Origin: Shewanella aestuarii
Lineage (GTDB): Bacteria; Pseudomonadota; Gammaproteobacteria; Enterobacterales; Shewanellaceae
Direction of reading: 5' to 3'
DNA length: 64,000 nucleotides
Assembly: GCF_014647215.1 (NCBI RefSeq)
Contig: NZ_BMOT01000002.1
Location: forward strand, 186,001-250,000
The stretch's first letter is position 1; each line of letters opens with the position of its first letter. The position numbers and the translations under genes were made by a program. The notes beneath the pieces are model-generated. The model searched no databases. It was not told the origin of the DNA and saw nothing but the letters and a program-made list of their open reading frames with translations. Of this stretch, positions 10,937-18,440 are shown piece by piece.

Positions 10937-11269
10937 TTGAATCAAATTATTTCGATGTTAAATCAGTTGGCGAACTCTATTTTGCCATGGATAAGTGAAG
11001 TGAGCACCGCATTGGTCGCCTGTGTGATAGTCATGTTCGCTGTTGATATTAATCGTATTGTCAGGCGAATATTATCTGGCCAAGGCTTTATTGTTCGCAC
11101 TTTAGTGTTTGTGTTGATTAATGCTTTTGGATATGGGCTCGCCATTGTTGCATTAAGTCCAATCTTAGCAAGGCAATTTAGACTAATGCCTGGTTATTGG
11201 ATGTTATTAATTATAATGGCAAGTTTTATGTTATTAGGATTTTGGGCACAAAAAAATCGTCAGGTATAA
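10937..11269 (+). CDS. Small inner membrane protein, DUF3392-type
   Basis: About 110 residues with three likely membrane segments: around residues 20-38, 50-70 and 80-100. It resembles the DUF3392 family of small gammaproteobacterial membrane proteins of unknown function; the family call is from memory. A GAGG at 10928-10931 suits a TTG start at 10937. A GTG at 10931 or ATG at 10955 are alternatives. It is divergent from the hydroxyacid dehydrogenase and convergent with arcA, sharing a bidirectional terminator. Confidence 0.7.
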   Translation: MNQIISMLNQLANSILPWISEVSTALVACVIVMFAVDINRIVRRILSGQGFIVRTLVFVLINAFGYGLAIVALSPILARQFRLMPGYWMLLIIMASFMLLGFWAQKNRQV

Positions 11270-11306
11270 GCCATTAATCCGGTAGCGCTTTGACAAGTTA
11301 ACAGAT

Positions 11307-11338
11307 AAAAAAACCGAGCATGAATGCTCGGTTATTTT
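11307..11338. terminator. Bidirectional terminator between the 10937 gene and arcA
   Basis: AACCGAGCA / TGCTCGGTT, a 9-bp stem (11312-11320 and 11325-11333) with a TGAA loop. An A run lies upstream and a T-rich stretch downstream, so it can end transcripts from both strands. Confidence 0.85.
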
Positions 11339-11369
11339 CATCTGTTTCCCATAGGGTTGCAGATAATAA

Positions 11370-12086
11370 TTAGTCTTCTAATTGACCACAAAAACGATAG
11401 CCTTCGCCGTGGATAGTGGCGATGATTTCTGGCGTGTCCGCTAAACTTTCAAAGTGCTTACGGATACGACGAATAGTTACGTCAACTGTACGGTCATGTG
11501 GTTTCAGCTCACGGCCAGTCATTTTCATTAACAGGTCTGCACGAGTTAAAATTTTGCCTGGGTTTTCAACAAAGTGAAGCATGGCACGGAATTCACTGCG
11601 TGGTAGCTTGTAAGACTCACCTTGTGGGTTAACTAAAGAACGGCTGTTGATCTCTAAGCTCCAACCGTTGAAACGGTAGTGTTCAACTGAACCTTTCTCT
11701 TCGCTATCAGCGCCAGCACTGTTCACGCGAGTTAAAAGGTTGCGTGCACGAATGGTTAATTCTCTAGGGTTAAATGGTTTCGTAATGTAGTCATCGGCAC
11801 CAATTTCTAAACCTAAAATTTTATCAACTTCGTTATCACGACCCGTTAGAAAGATTAGGCCAATATTGTTGATTTCACGCAATTCGCGAGCCAATAACAA
11901 ACCATTTTTACCCGGTAGGTTAATGTCCATTACCACTAAGTTAATTTTGTTTTCTTGCATTGCTTTATGCATTTCAGCACCGTCGTTTGCTTCAGTGACG
12001 ACATAGCCTTCAGCTTCAAAAATGCTACGTAAAGTGTTACGAGTTACTGCTTCATCTTCAACAATTAAAATATGTGGGTTTTGCAT
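11370..12086 (-). CDS. arcA: Aerobic respiration control response regulator ArcA
   Basis: OmpR-family response regulator that controls respiratory genes according to redox state. The receiver domain has acidic residues ED at 10-11, phospho-acceptor Asp54 (VVMDINLPG) and a conserved Lys in [12 protein letters not shown]. The winged-helix domain occupies the last 100 residues ([21 protein letters not shown]). Its 238 residues match E. coli ArcA. Shewanella usually lacks a full ArcB and uses a shorter sensor plus HptA; no sensor gene is next to it. ArcA may act on bc1 and nap genes elsewhere in the window. Confidence 0.96.
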   Translation of the reverse strand: MQNPHILIVEDEAVTRNTLRSIFEAEGYVVTEANDGAEMHKAMQENKINLVVMDINLPGKNGLLLARELREINNIGLIFLTGRDNEVDKILGLEIGADDYITKPFNPRELTIRARNLLTRVNSAGADSEEKGSVEHYRFNGWSLEINSRSLVNPQGESYKLPRSEFRAMLHFVENPGKILTRADLLMKMTGRELKPHDRTVDVTIRRIRKHFESLADTPEIIATIHGEGYRFCGQLED

Positions 12087-12692
12087 AATAAGTTACCTAA
12101 AATAAAAATGATAAAATTTGTGACCTAGCATCTTGGCTAGGATTGTCCGTATGCGCTGCAGCACACGTTAAAAATCTCTATTATTGGGTGTTTAACTATG
12201 TCTACCCTGAACTTAAACACTCTCTCATTTGATATCCGAATGAGTTTTACAAAAGCCGTTAAAAACGTCTTTGTCAAAAAAGGGTAATACCGCTGCTATA
12301 CACTGTGAACCTTAAATACCTTAAAAGTTCCTGTAGATGTTAACTAAACCTATGTATTTATTGATAGGCCTTTAAAAGTAGAACATTTATTGGGCAACGG
12401 TAAAACTTTAGCTCAGTAAATCACAAACTGAAACGTTACAAAATCTTTCTAAAGTAGGATTTTTGTGACGATTAAAGAACTAATGCTGGTCATTGTACAC
12501 TTTTTTTGAATTTGTTAACAAATGAATTGTTAATAAAATTATTAACAAAGGTTTAATTGAAACGGTAGTTTTTACGTAAGATTATGATTTAAATGCTTTT
12601 ACTTATTTTTTAAATTGTGACCTGTATCGCAAATCTTTCGTTATTTAAACCCTTCTGCTACACTGTTTTCGGCTTATTTGGCGAGATTTTTT
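12087..12692. other. arcA upstream gap with palindromes
   Basis: About 600 bases without a gene between divergent arcA and the DUF3293-type gene. It should contain the arcA promoter. The only strong structure is a pair of palindromes at 12511-12548, listed separately. Confidence 0.6.
12511..12548. promoter_or_regulatory. Paired TTTGTTAA palindromes
   Basis: TTTGTTAACAAA (12511-12522) is a perfect 12-bp palindrome. Four bases later, TTGTTAATAA (12527-12536) and TTATTAACAA (12539-12548) form a perfect 10-2-10 palindrome. All four half-sites share TTGTTAA. They lie about 150 bases upstream of the DUF3293-type gene and look like a repressor-binding cluster. The regulator is unknown. Confidence 0.5.
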
Positions 12693-13121
12693 ATGGAAAA
12701 TGTTATCGACATGCTGTGGCAGAACTATCAAAACACTGAATTTTTACTCACTCAGCCCTTATCTAATGATTTTTCTTTTGCAATTGTTACCGCGCATAAT
12801 CCTCTTGGTACTCTGTTAACTCCAAGCCAGAACCGTTTACGAGATAGGGCACTACAATCGAAAATTTTGCAGTATCAAAGTCCATATCGCTGTTTGGTTG
12901 GCGCAGCACCTGATCTCTCCCATATGGAGAAAAGCTGGGCAGTATTTATAGATAAAGATCAAGCGCTTGAGTTAGGTAGAGAGTTTGGTCAGCATGCTAT
13001 TTATTATGTTAATCAAGGTTTACTGTCGCTAATATCTTGCTTTGAGCCCCACAGAGACGAGGTCCCGATGGGGTTATTTCATCAGCGTTTAAAGTTGGTG
13101 AGTGATTTACCTGAATTATAG
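12693..13121 (+). CDS. DUF3293-type protein of unknown function
   Basis: A 142-residue soluble protein. It resembles the DUF3293 family: an early VTAHNPLG segment, RLRDRAL, and a C-terminal part with EFGQHAIYYVNQG. No enzyme motif, signal peptide or membrane segment is visible. I start at the ATG at 12693, preceded by a GGCGAG site; the longer frame depends on a TTG. It stands alone, bracketed by TTTGTTAA palindromes. Confidence 0.7.
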   Translation: MENVIDMLWQNYQNTEFLLTQPLSNDFSFAIVTAHNPLGTLLTPSQNRLRDRALQSKILQYQSPYRCLVGAAPDLSHMEKSWAVFIDKDQALELGREFGQHAIYYVNQGLLSLISCFEPHRDEVPMGLFHQRLKLVSDLPEL

Positions 13122-13140
13122 TTATTTCTTTTTGCGCACA

Positions 13141-13177
13141 TTTGTTAATTTTTTTACGGGACAATAAAATTAACAAA
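13141..13177 (+). terminator. Perfect 12-bp stem-loop downstream of the DUF3293-type gene
   Basis: TTTGTTAATTTT (13141-13152) and AAAATTAACAAA (13166-13177) are exact reverse complements around a 13-base loop. The stem is AT-rich and has no clean 3' T run, so a terminator role is uncertain. It carries the same TTTGTTAA word as the palindromes upstream of the gene. Confidence 0.45.
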
Positions 13178-13350
13178 TGGCCTGAGATTTTTAATACCCA
13201 CGACTGATTTTTAGCGTAAATCTTGGCGATATATACTCATTCCTTGCTTAGCGACTTATTTTTTCAGAGAAATATCGCATCATTGTTTCATTGTGTGCTT
13301 GTTAAAATAGTCCATTCAGTTCTTAAAACTTCAAGTTGATATTTTGTACA

Positions 13351-13379
13351 TTGACTTAGTCATAGGTTTATTGTTATTT
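13351..13379 (+). promoter_or_regulatory. Probable lysC promoter
   Basis: TTGACT (13351-13356) and TTATTT (13374-13379) are 17 bases apart. Initiation about 7 bases further, near 13386, would place the transcript start exactly at the first hairpin of the lysine riboswitch. The -35 is good and the -10 is poor. Confidence 0.5.
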
Positions 13380-13387
13380 TGCACATC

Positions 13388-13646
13388 CCTCCTTATGGGA
13401 GGCACAGAAGAGGAGCGTTAACTAGGTAGTAAGCTTGAGGAAAACCAATTCCTATGACAGCTTATGAGGGAGATTAACGCCGAGATAAATCAAATTTGGT
13501 TATTTAATTTATCGGTCGATTAGGTTGAATCCTAACGATTGTCACCTGTTTTTTGGTGGAGAGCTTCTGGTGGTGATTGCTGTTTCCCTTCTTTAAGGGT
13601 GCGTTATCTTTGCACCAGGCTCTTCGAACGAAGTTTAGTTCGGAGC
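13388..13646 (+). promoter_or_regulatory. Lysine riboswitch (L-box) with translational expression platform
   Basis: The aptamer core reads AGAAGAGGAGCGTTA at 13406-13420 and later GATTAACGCCGAG, matching the L-box core of E. coli lysC; GCGTTA pairs with TAACGC as P2. P1 is CAGAAG (13405-13410) with CTTCTG (13564-13569). A leading hairpin CCTCC/GGAGG (13388-13402) also matches E. coli. Downstream, GCTC and CGAAC (13619-13629) pair with GTTCG and GAGC (13638-13646), hiding the GGAG ribosome binding site of lysC. The antisequestor GAGC..CTGGTG (13561-13572) can pair with CACCAGGCTC (13613-13622) but overlaps P1. Lysine binding should therefore shut off translation. Confidence 0.92.
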
Positions 13647-13653
13647 GTATTTA

Positions 13654-15015
13654 ATGTCGTTAAATCAATTAGTTGTAGCCAAGTTTGGTGGGACCTCTGT
13701 TGCAGATTACCCTGCGATGAGTCGTTGTGCCGATATCGTTTTAGCAAATCCTAATACCCGTGTTGTAGTGGTAAGTGCATCAAGTGGTGTGACTAATTTA
13801 TTGGTTGAGCTAACCAGTGCCAACGTCAATGACGAGCGTCGTTTAAGTTTATTAAAGCAAATAGCACAAATTCAATACCGAATTATTGACCAATTAGGGC
13901 GTCCACAAGATATCGCTGCACAAATCGATAAATTACTCAGCCGGATGTCAGTATTAAGTGAATCTCTGGTACTGGATCGTAGTAAAGCGCTGATGGATGA
14001 ATTGCTGTCGATGGGCGAACAGTGTTCATCAGTGTTATTTGCCGCAGTTATCCGTGAAAAAGGTACCGCATCGAATGCGTTTGATGTGCGCCAGGTATTA
14101 CGTACCGATAGCCATTTTGGTCGTGCAGAACCGCAAATTGAACAAATTGCCACCTTATCGGGTGATTTTTTACAGCCATTATTAGCTAATCAAGTGATAG
14201 TGACTCAAGGCTTTATTGGTGCAGACGAACAGGGCCGTACAACCACATTAGGCCGTGGAGGCAGTGATTATTCTGCTGCGTTACTTGCTGAGGCGTTATC
14301 GGCTCATGCTGTCGAAATTTGGACCGATGTAGCGGGCATTTACACCACAGATCCACGTTTAGCACCCAATGCGCGCCCTATTGCGGAGATCAGCTTCAAC
14401 GAAGCCGCAGAAATGGCAACTTTTGGCGCAAAAGTTTTGCATCCAGCGACAATTTTGCCAGCCGTGCGTCAGAAAATTCAGGTGTTTGTTGGCTCAAGTA
14501 AAGATCCTGATGCCGGTGGCACCTGGATCCGTCATCAAGTAGAAGATACACCTGTTTACCGTGCGGTAGCATTACGTCGCGATCAAACCTTATTAAATCT
14601 ACACAGTTTACAAATGCTCCATGCTCAGGGCTTTCTAGCAGAAACATTTGCCACATTAGCGCGTCATAAAATCTCAGTCGATTTGATCACCACTTCAGAG
14701 GTTAATGTCTCGCTCACATTAGACAAAACTGGATCAGACTCAAGTGGTCAAGGCTTGCTAAGCGAATCATTATTACAAGAATTGTCTCAGCATTGCCGTG
14801 TGCGCGTCGAAGACAAGCTAGCCTTAGTTGCCATTATCGGTAATAAAATTGCTTCAACGGCTGGTATTTGTAGTCGAGTGTTTCAGGTTTTAGAAAAACA
14901 CAATGTGCGGATGATTTGCCAAGGTGCCAGTCCACATAACTTATGTGTGTTAGTGGATGAAGCCGAAGCCGCGCAAGTGGTATTAGCCTTACATCAAAAT
15001 CTGTTTGAGTCATAA
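13654..15015 (+). CDS. lysC: Lysine-sensitive aspartate kinase (aspartokinase III type)
   Basis: Phosphorylates L-aspartate, the first step to lysine, threonine, methionine and diaminopimelate. The kinase domain begins VAKFGGTSVADY, with GRGGSDYSA and WTDVAGIYTTDPR further on. Two ACT domains at the C-terminus bind the effector. The 453 residues match single-function LysC (E. coli 449), and no homoserine dehydrogenase domain is fused. GGAG (13642-13645) lies 8 bases before the ATG and sits inside the riboswitch sequestering hairpin. It is followed after 15 bases by an amidohydrolase gene. Confidence 0.95.
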   Translation: MSLNQLVVAKFGGTSVADYPAMSRCADIVLANPNTRVVVVSASSGVTNLLVELTSANVNDERRLSLLKQIAQIQYRIIDQLGRPQDIAAQIDKLLSRMSVLSESLVLDRSKALMDELLSMGEQCSSVLFAAVIREKGTASNAFDVRQVLRTDSHFGRAEPQIEQIATLSGDFLQPLLANQVIVTQGFIGADEQGRTTTLGRGGSDYSAALLAEALSAHAVEIWTDVAGIYTTDPRLAPNARPIAEISFNEAAEMATFGAKVLHPATILPAVRQKIQVFVGSSKDPDAGGTWIRHQVEDTPVYRAVALRRDQTLLNLHSLQMLHAQGFLAETFATLARHKISVDLITTSEVNVSLTLDKTGSDSSGQGLLSESLLQELSQHCRVRVEDKLALVAIIGNKIASTAGICSRVFQVLEKHNVRMICQGASPHNLCVLVDEAEAAQVVLALHQNLFES

Positions 15016-15030
15016 GTTACGGAGCCATTG

Positions 15031-16140
15031 ATGACTAAAGCAATACGAAGTGCACTCAATGTTGGTGAACTTGCCGCGGGGCAAATGCTAAATGTGCCTT
15101 TATTTACCTTTAAAGGCACAGATAGCACAGCTCCTGCTGTGTATGTTCAGGCCAATGTGCATGGCGCAGAAGTGCAGGGTAATGCGGTGATTTATCAGTT
15201 GATGAGCATGCTCGAAAACTGTCAGGTTTTAGGCGATATTGTGCTTGCCCCTTTAGCCAATCCCTTGGGAATTAACCAAAAAAGTGGTGAGTTTACTTTA
15301 GGTCGGTTTGATCCTATTACAGGGGTTAACTGGAATCGAGAGTATTTAGATCACAAGGTCGATGTTGCTGCTTGGTATTTCGAGCATCAAAGCTTGTCTG
15401 ATGCACAATTGATTCAAGCCTATAAATCTATGCTAGTTGAAGCCTGTGAAAGCAAATTACAGCAGCCTTGGGGGATCACCACAGGTCATCGTTTAGCGGT
15501 GAGTTTACAGTCATTGGCCCATCGAGCGGATATTGTGTTAGATCTGCACACTGGGCCAAAGTCATGTAAACACCTTTATTGTCCCGAATACGATATGCGT
15601 TCAGCGCGTTTTTTCTCTATTCCTTACAGCCTAATTATTCCTAATAGTTTTGGCGGTGCGATGGACGAAGCGGCGTTTTGTCCTTGGTGGCAGCTTACTG
15701 AATATGCCGCCAGCCAAGGGCGTCATTTTACAGTGCCAGTGGCCGCGTTTACCCTTGAACTTGCTAGTCAAGAGCGAATTGATATGGCCGATGCGCTGGT
15801 CGATGCTAAAGGCATTATGGCGTATTTAAGCCATCGCGGGGTGATTAAAGAAGTAATACAACCCGCTGAAATGCCGCGTTATGCATGTTATTTAAAGGAC
15901 TATAAAAAGTTTCATGCACCGCAATCTGGCATGGTCGAATATTGCGCGACAGTTGGTCAACCTTTGCTTGCGGGACAAACCTTAGTGAATATGCTTAGAT
16001 TGGATTTATACGGTTCGGACCAAGCGTTCACACCACTGAGTTTAGATAAAGACTGCGTGCCTATTTTGCACTTTGCATCGGCTTCTGTGCATCAAGGCAC
16101 TGAGCTTTATAAAGTAATGACCAATGTGTTTGAGCTTTGA
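15031..16140 (+). CDS. Succinylglutamate desuccinylase / aspartoacylase family metallo-amidohydrolase
   Basis: A 369-residue member of the AstE/AspA family (M14-like zinc enzymes), which removes acyl groups from N-acyl amino acids. Zinc and catalytic residues are suggested by NVHGAEVQGN (H-x-x-E), DLHTGPKS (His) and FTLELASQE (Glu). The C-terminal part is a small barrel-like domain. GGAG lies 6 bases before the ATG at 15031; a TTG at 15028 is rejected. It follows lysC by 15 bases and should share its transcript. The substrate is unknown; the lysC context hints at an acylated aspartate-family amino acid. Confidence 0.82.
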   Translation: MTKAIRSALNVGELAAGQMLNVPLFTFKGTDSTAPAVYVQANVHGAEVQGNAVIYQLMSMLENCQVLGDIVLAPLANPLGINQKSGEFTLGRFDPITGVNWNREYLDHKVDVAAWYFEHQSLSDAQLIQAYKSMLVEACESKLQQPWGITTGHRLAVSLQSLAHRADIVLDLHTGPKSCKHLYCPEYDMRSARFFSIPYSLIIPNSFGGAMDEAAFCPWWQLTEYAASQGRHFTVPVAAFTLELASQERIDMADALVDAKGIMAYLSHRGVIKEVIQPAEMPRYACYLKDYKKFHAPQSGMVEYCATVGQPLLAGQTLVNMLRLDLYGSDQAFTPLSLDKDCVPILHFASASVHQGTELYKVMTNVFEL

Positions 16141-16248
16141 TTTTGGTGTTTCTGATAGCCATGGAAGGCTTGCTAAATTCTTCAGGTAAAGAATTTTGAT
16201 GATCTAGATTTATATTGGATAGCCCGTGTTAACGCTAAGCCTTAATCA
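16141..16248. other. Spacer between the amidohydrolase gene and the MITE-like element
   Basis: About 108 bases with no gene and no clear terminator. Confidence 0.5.
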
Positions 16249-16627
16249 AATCAATTGCCTGCCGTAGTAGTGTTCAGGATGAACGGAATGTCGCGATCAC
16301 ATGCATGTGAACGAGCGACCTTACGTGTAAGCACTTCTGTGACTCGCAGCAAGTACGTCCCTTTAAGCTCAACGATGGCCTCCCTGCCATCGACGGTCAC
16401 AGCCGCGCTTAAACCTAATATCTTCGATTGGGCTTCATTGGAAATAAAGCTCTAGATCTTGGTTGTTATTCGTAGCAATACTAGTGGTCAAATCGAAGAG
16501 GAGAAAATTCAGGTGCAGATGAGCCAGCGAGTATCCAAAACAGGGATGTTTTGGTTAAGCCCACATGGACGTGCTTGCGGCGTCTCGCTGGATTATCTGC
16601 ACTAAAGCCTGCGGCAGGCAATTGATT
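16249..16627. mobile_element. MITE-like non-coding element with 16-bp terminal inverted repeats
   Basis: The ends are perfect inverted repeats: AATCAATTGCCTGCCG (16249-16264) and CGGCAGGCAATTGATT (16612-16627). Inside are two nested hairpins. The left has CTGTGAC/GTCACAG (16337-16343, 16396-16402) enclosing GATGGC/GCCATC (16374-16379, 16386-16391). The right has GTGCAGAT/ATCTGCAC (16513-16520, 16595-16602), then CCAGCGAG/CTCGCTGG (16524-16531, 16584-16591), enclosing CCAAAACA-GGGA-TGTTTTGG (16535-16554). CACATGCATGTG (16298-16309) is also palindromic. There is no transposase. A 66-codon frame at 16255-16455 lies wholly within it and looks spurious. It is probably a non-autonomous repeat, about 380 bases. 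Confidence 0.7.
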
Positions 16628-16720
16628 AACATGAATTATTGGTCACAAATTTACCAACAAAAAATTGAGACAAATATTAAAAGTCGCATTAAGCTTTATA
16701 CAGATCAGGTTCTAGTTTAT

Positions 16721-16735
16721 TGATAATGATAATTA
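16721..16735. promoter_or_regulatory. Fur-box-like sequence between convergent genes
   Basis: TGATAATGATAATTA matches the 7-1-7 Fur consensus TGATAATNATTATCA at 12 of 14 positions. Both flanking genes point toward this gap, so the box serves neither as an ordinary promoter operator. It might control a small RNA. Confidence 0.45.
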
Positions 16736-16794
16736 AGATTGGTATTTTTTAAGTTGGGTTCTATTTAAGCCTACACTCTCATGGGCTATTCTTT

Positions 16795-16829
16795 GTGAGT
16801 TGATGCAGTTGAATACCGCTTCAACTCAC
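16795..16829. repeat. 9-bp inverted repeat at the 3' end of the M50 protease gene
   Basis: GTGAGTTGA (16795-16803) and TCAACTCAC (16821-16829) pair perfectly. An inner GTTGAA/TTCAAC (16808-16813, 16820-16825) offers an alternative fold. No U-run follows on the minus strand. Confidence 0.45.
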
Positions 16830-16839
16830 TTCAAATCAA

Positions 16840-17991
16840 CTAGCTTTTTAAGATTTCTAGTGGCATACGCAGCATGTCATCACCCGTATCAGCAACGAGC
16901 CAAATGATCGCGACTAAACTTCCCACGGTAAGCAAATACCAAATCGTTGAAAAGATTTGGCCATAACGGTCGAGTGGCAACAAATGACTGTGATGACGTC
17001 CTCGCCATTCGAAAACAATTTCTAAACTGCCGATAAGCAACAAGAAGCCCAATAAGGCTAACCCTAGATTGTAACTGATATACACCCCAATGGCCGCGCC
17101 TGCGATACAGGCGATTAACCCTGCAAGACTGTTCATTGAAAAACTGATGCTTTTTAAAATATGGCCGCCGTCTAATGGCAAAATAGGCAATAGATTAAAC
17201 AGGTTGAGTAAAGCATTAAAGGCAGCTAATCCGGCAAAGAATACATTGCCTGTGACCCAGTAGGCCACCAAACTCGCTATTGATAAAAATAAGCCAAAGG
17301 TTGGGCCCATAATGGAGATCACCACATCTTGCCAGCGGGTGTTAATCCGTTCGTCGCATAAGGCTAAACCGCCCATAAAAGGGATTAGATAAATGCCTTT
17401 GGTTTTCATGCCAAAGTGTTTCATGGCTTTAATGTGGCCATACTCATGAAATACCAAACAGGCAATGAGGGCGAGTGCGAACTCGATAGAGAATAACCAT
17501 GAATAAGCCGCCACGCTGGCACCGGCTAATAGCGCTTTGACGACCTTTGCGCTTTTTAGCAGTTTAAAACCTAATGAGGCTAAGCCAATCATACTGATTT
17601 TATTGGCTTTGGGTGTTGGAATTTCAGGTACCTGTTGTTCAATATCTTTGGTGGTACGCTGTCCCTGACTGACCTGCTCTTCATCAATTAATACACAATA
17701 TTCCAAATTGAATGGCTGCCATTTCACATCGACTTCCAAACGGACGGGAATTTTTTTTACTTGAGTTTCAACTAGCGTGTCGCTTTGGGGAGTTTGTGAT
17801 AAAGCCTCATTAGAAGTGGACGGCGATGGCTGCAAGGTCAACTCAAATTGATGAATATTAAATACCTGGTTATCAGGAGTGGCTGATTTTTGTGACACGA
17901 GCTGATTGTCCCAGTATAACTGTTGCCAACCTGCCATTGAGCCTTCTAAACGTAACCGTTTGCCCAGACACTCAATATTTAATAACTCCAT
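16840..17991 (-). CDS. M50-type intramembrane metalloprotease (site-2 protease family)
   Basis: A 383-residue membrane protein. The N-terminal 130 residues are soluble. About six membrane segments follow, with the zinc motif VFHEYGHIKAM (HExxH, residues 182-186 of this start) and the second motif LPLDGGHI (D-G-G) around residue 270. Members cleave peptides within or next to membranes. The start is the ATG at 17991 (MELLNIECLGKRLRLEG); the longer frame uses a GTG. It lies 64 bases after the small 18056-18385 gene on the same strand. The substrate is unknown. Confidence 0.85.
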   Translation of the reverse strand: MELLNIECLGKRLRLEGSMAGWQQLYWDNQLVSQKSATPDNQVFNIHQFELTLQPSPSTSNEALSQTPQSDTLVETQVKKIPVRLEVDVKWQPFNLEYCVLIDEEQVSQGQRTTKDIEQQVPEIPTPKANKISMIGLASLGFKLLKSAKVVKALLAGASVAAYSWLFSIEFALALIACLVFHEYGHIKAMKHFGMKTKGIYLIPFMGGLALCDERINTRWQDVVISIMGPTFGLFLSIASLVAYWVTGNVFFAGLAAFNALLNLFNLLPILPLDGGHILKSISFSMNSLAGLIACIAGAAIGVYISYNLGLALLGFLLLIGSLEIVFEWRGRHHSHLLPLDRYGQIFSTIWYLLTVGSLVAIIWLVADTGDDMLRMPLEILKS

Positions 17992-18055
17992 GCACACTCT
18001 CAAACTCACTCACTAAAATTAGCGCTATTTTGCCAGAGGGTTAGCAATAGCTCAA

Positions 18056-18385
18056 TCAATCTAGCTGATCTATTATCGCAAATCCCTGTTCGAAACTGGT
18101 GAACATTAGTTTACTGCTGCAACAATGTCCCTGCAATTGAGCATATTGTTGTACCAAAGGAATAAACTGACTGACGGTTAATTTACCAGAGGGGATAAGG
18201 CTGTGCTGACTAGCTTGCGGAGAAAGTAAATAGCATTGGCCGTTACTATCAATGAGTTGGTCTTCAGGAGCAAGATGGATGGCATCAGTGATAAGAAAAT
18301 TTTGCCATGCATGAGGATCTTTAATGTAGATGAGCTCATCGTGCAAATGCAGTTGCACGATGGCTGGCCAATAGATGTTATTCAT
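18056..18385 (-). CDS. Conserved hypothetical protein, possibly DUF4144-like
   Basis: A 109-residue soluble protein with no signal peptide or membrane segment. The N-terminus MNNIYWPAIVQLHLHDELIY suggests a beta-strand-rich start and the C-terminus is helical. I recall similar small proteins in Shewanella under DUF4144 but cannot confirm this. It lies between fapA and the M50 protease gene on the same strand, possibly in one transcript. Confidence 0.6.
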   Translation of the reverse strand: MNNIYWPAIVQLHLHDELIYIKDPHAWQNFLITDAIHLAPEDQLIDSNGQCYLLSPQASQHSLIPSGKLTVSQFIPLVQQYAQLQGHCCSSKLMFTSFEQGFAIIDQLD

Positions 18386-18440
18386 GAGGTGAACGACCTA
18401 GCATGATAGAGCGTTGTCATTAAGGTTGTTAATTCAACGA

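Noticed and set aside
13539..13754. 71-codon frame overlapping the lysC start
   Set aside because: It runs through the riboswitch expression platform and the first codons of lysC in another frame; the structured RNA explains the sequence better.
16255..16455. 66-codon frame between the amidohydrolase and M50 genes
   Set aside because: It lies wholly within the palindromic MITE-like element, with composition set by hairpin stems. No ribosome binding site is seen.
16736..16839. RyhB small RNA downstream of the orphan Fur box
   Set aside because: The conserved RyhB core I know from E. coli is not visible, so I report only the Fur box and the possibility of an RNA.
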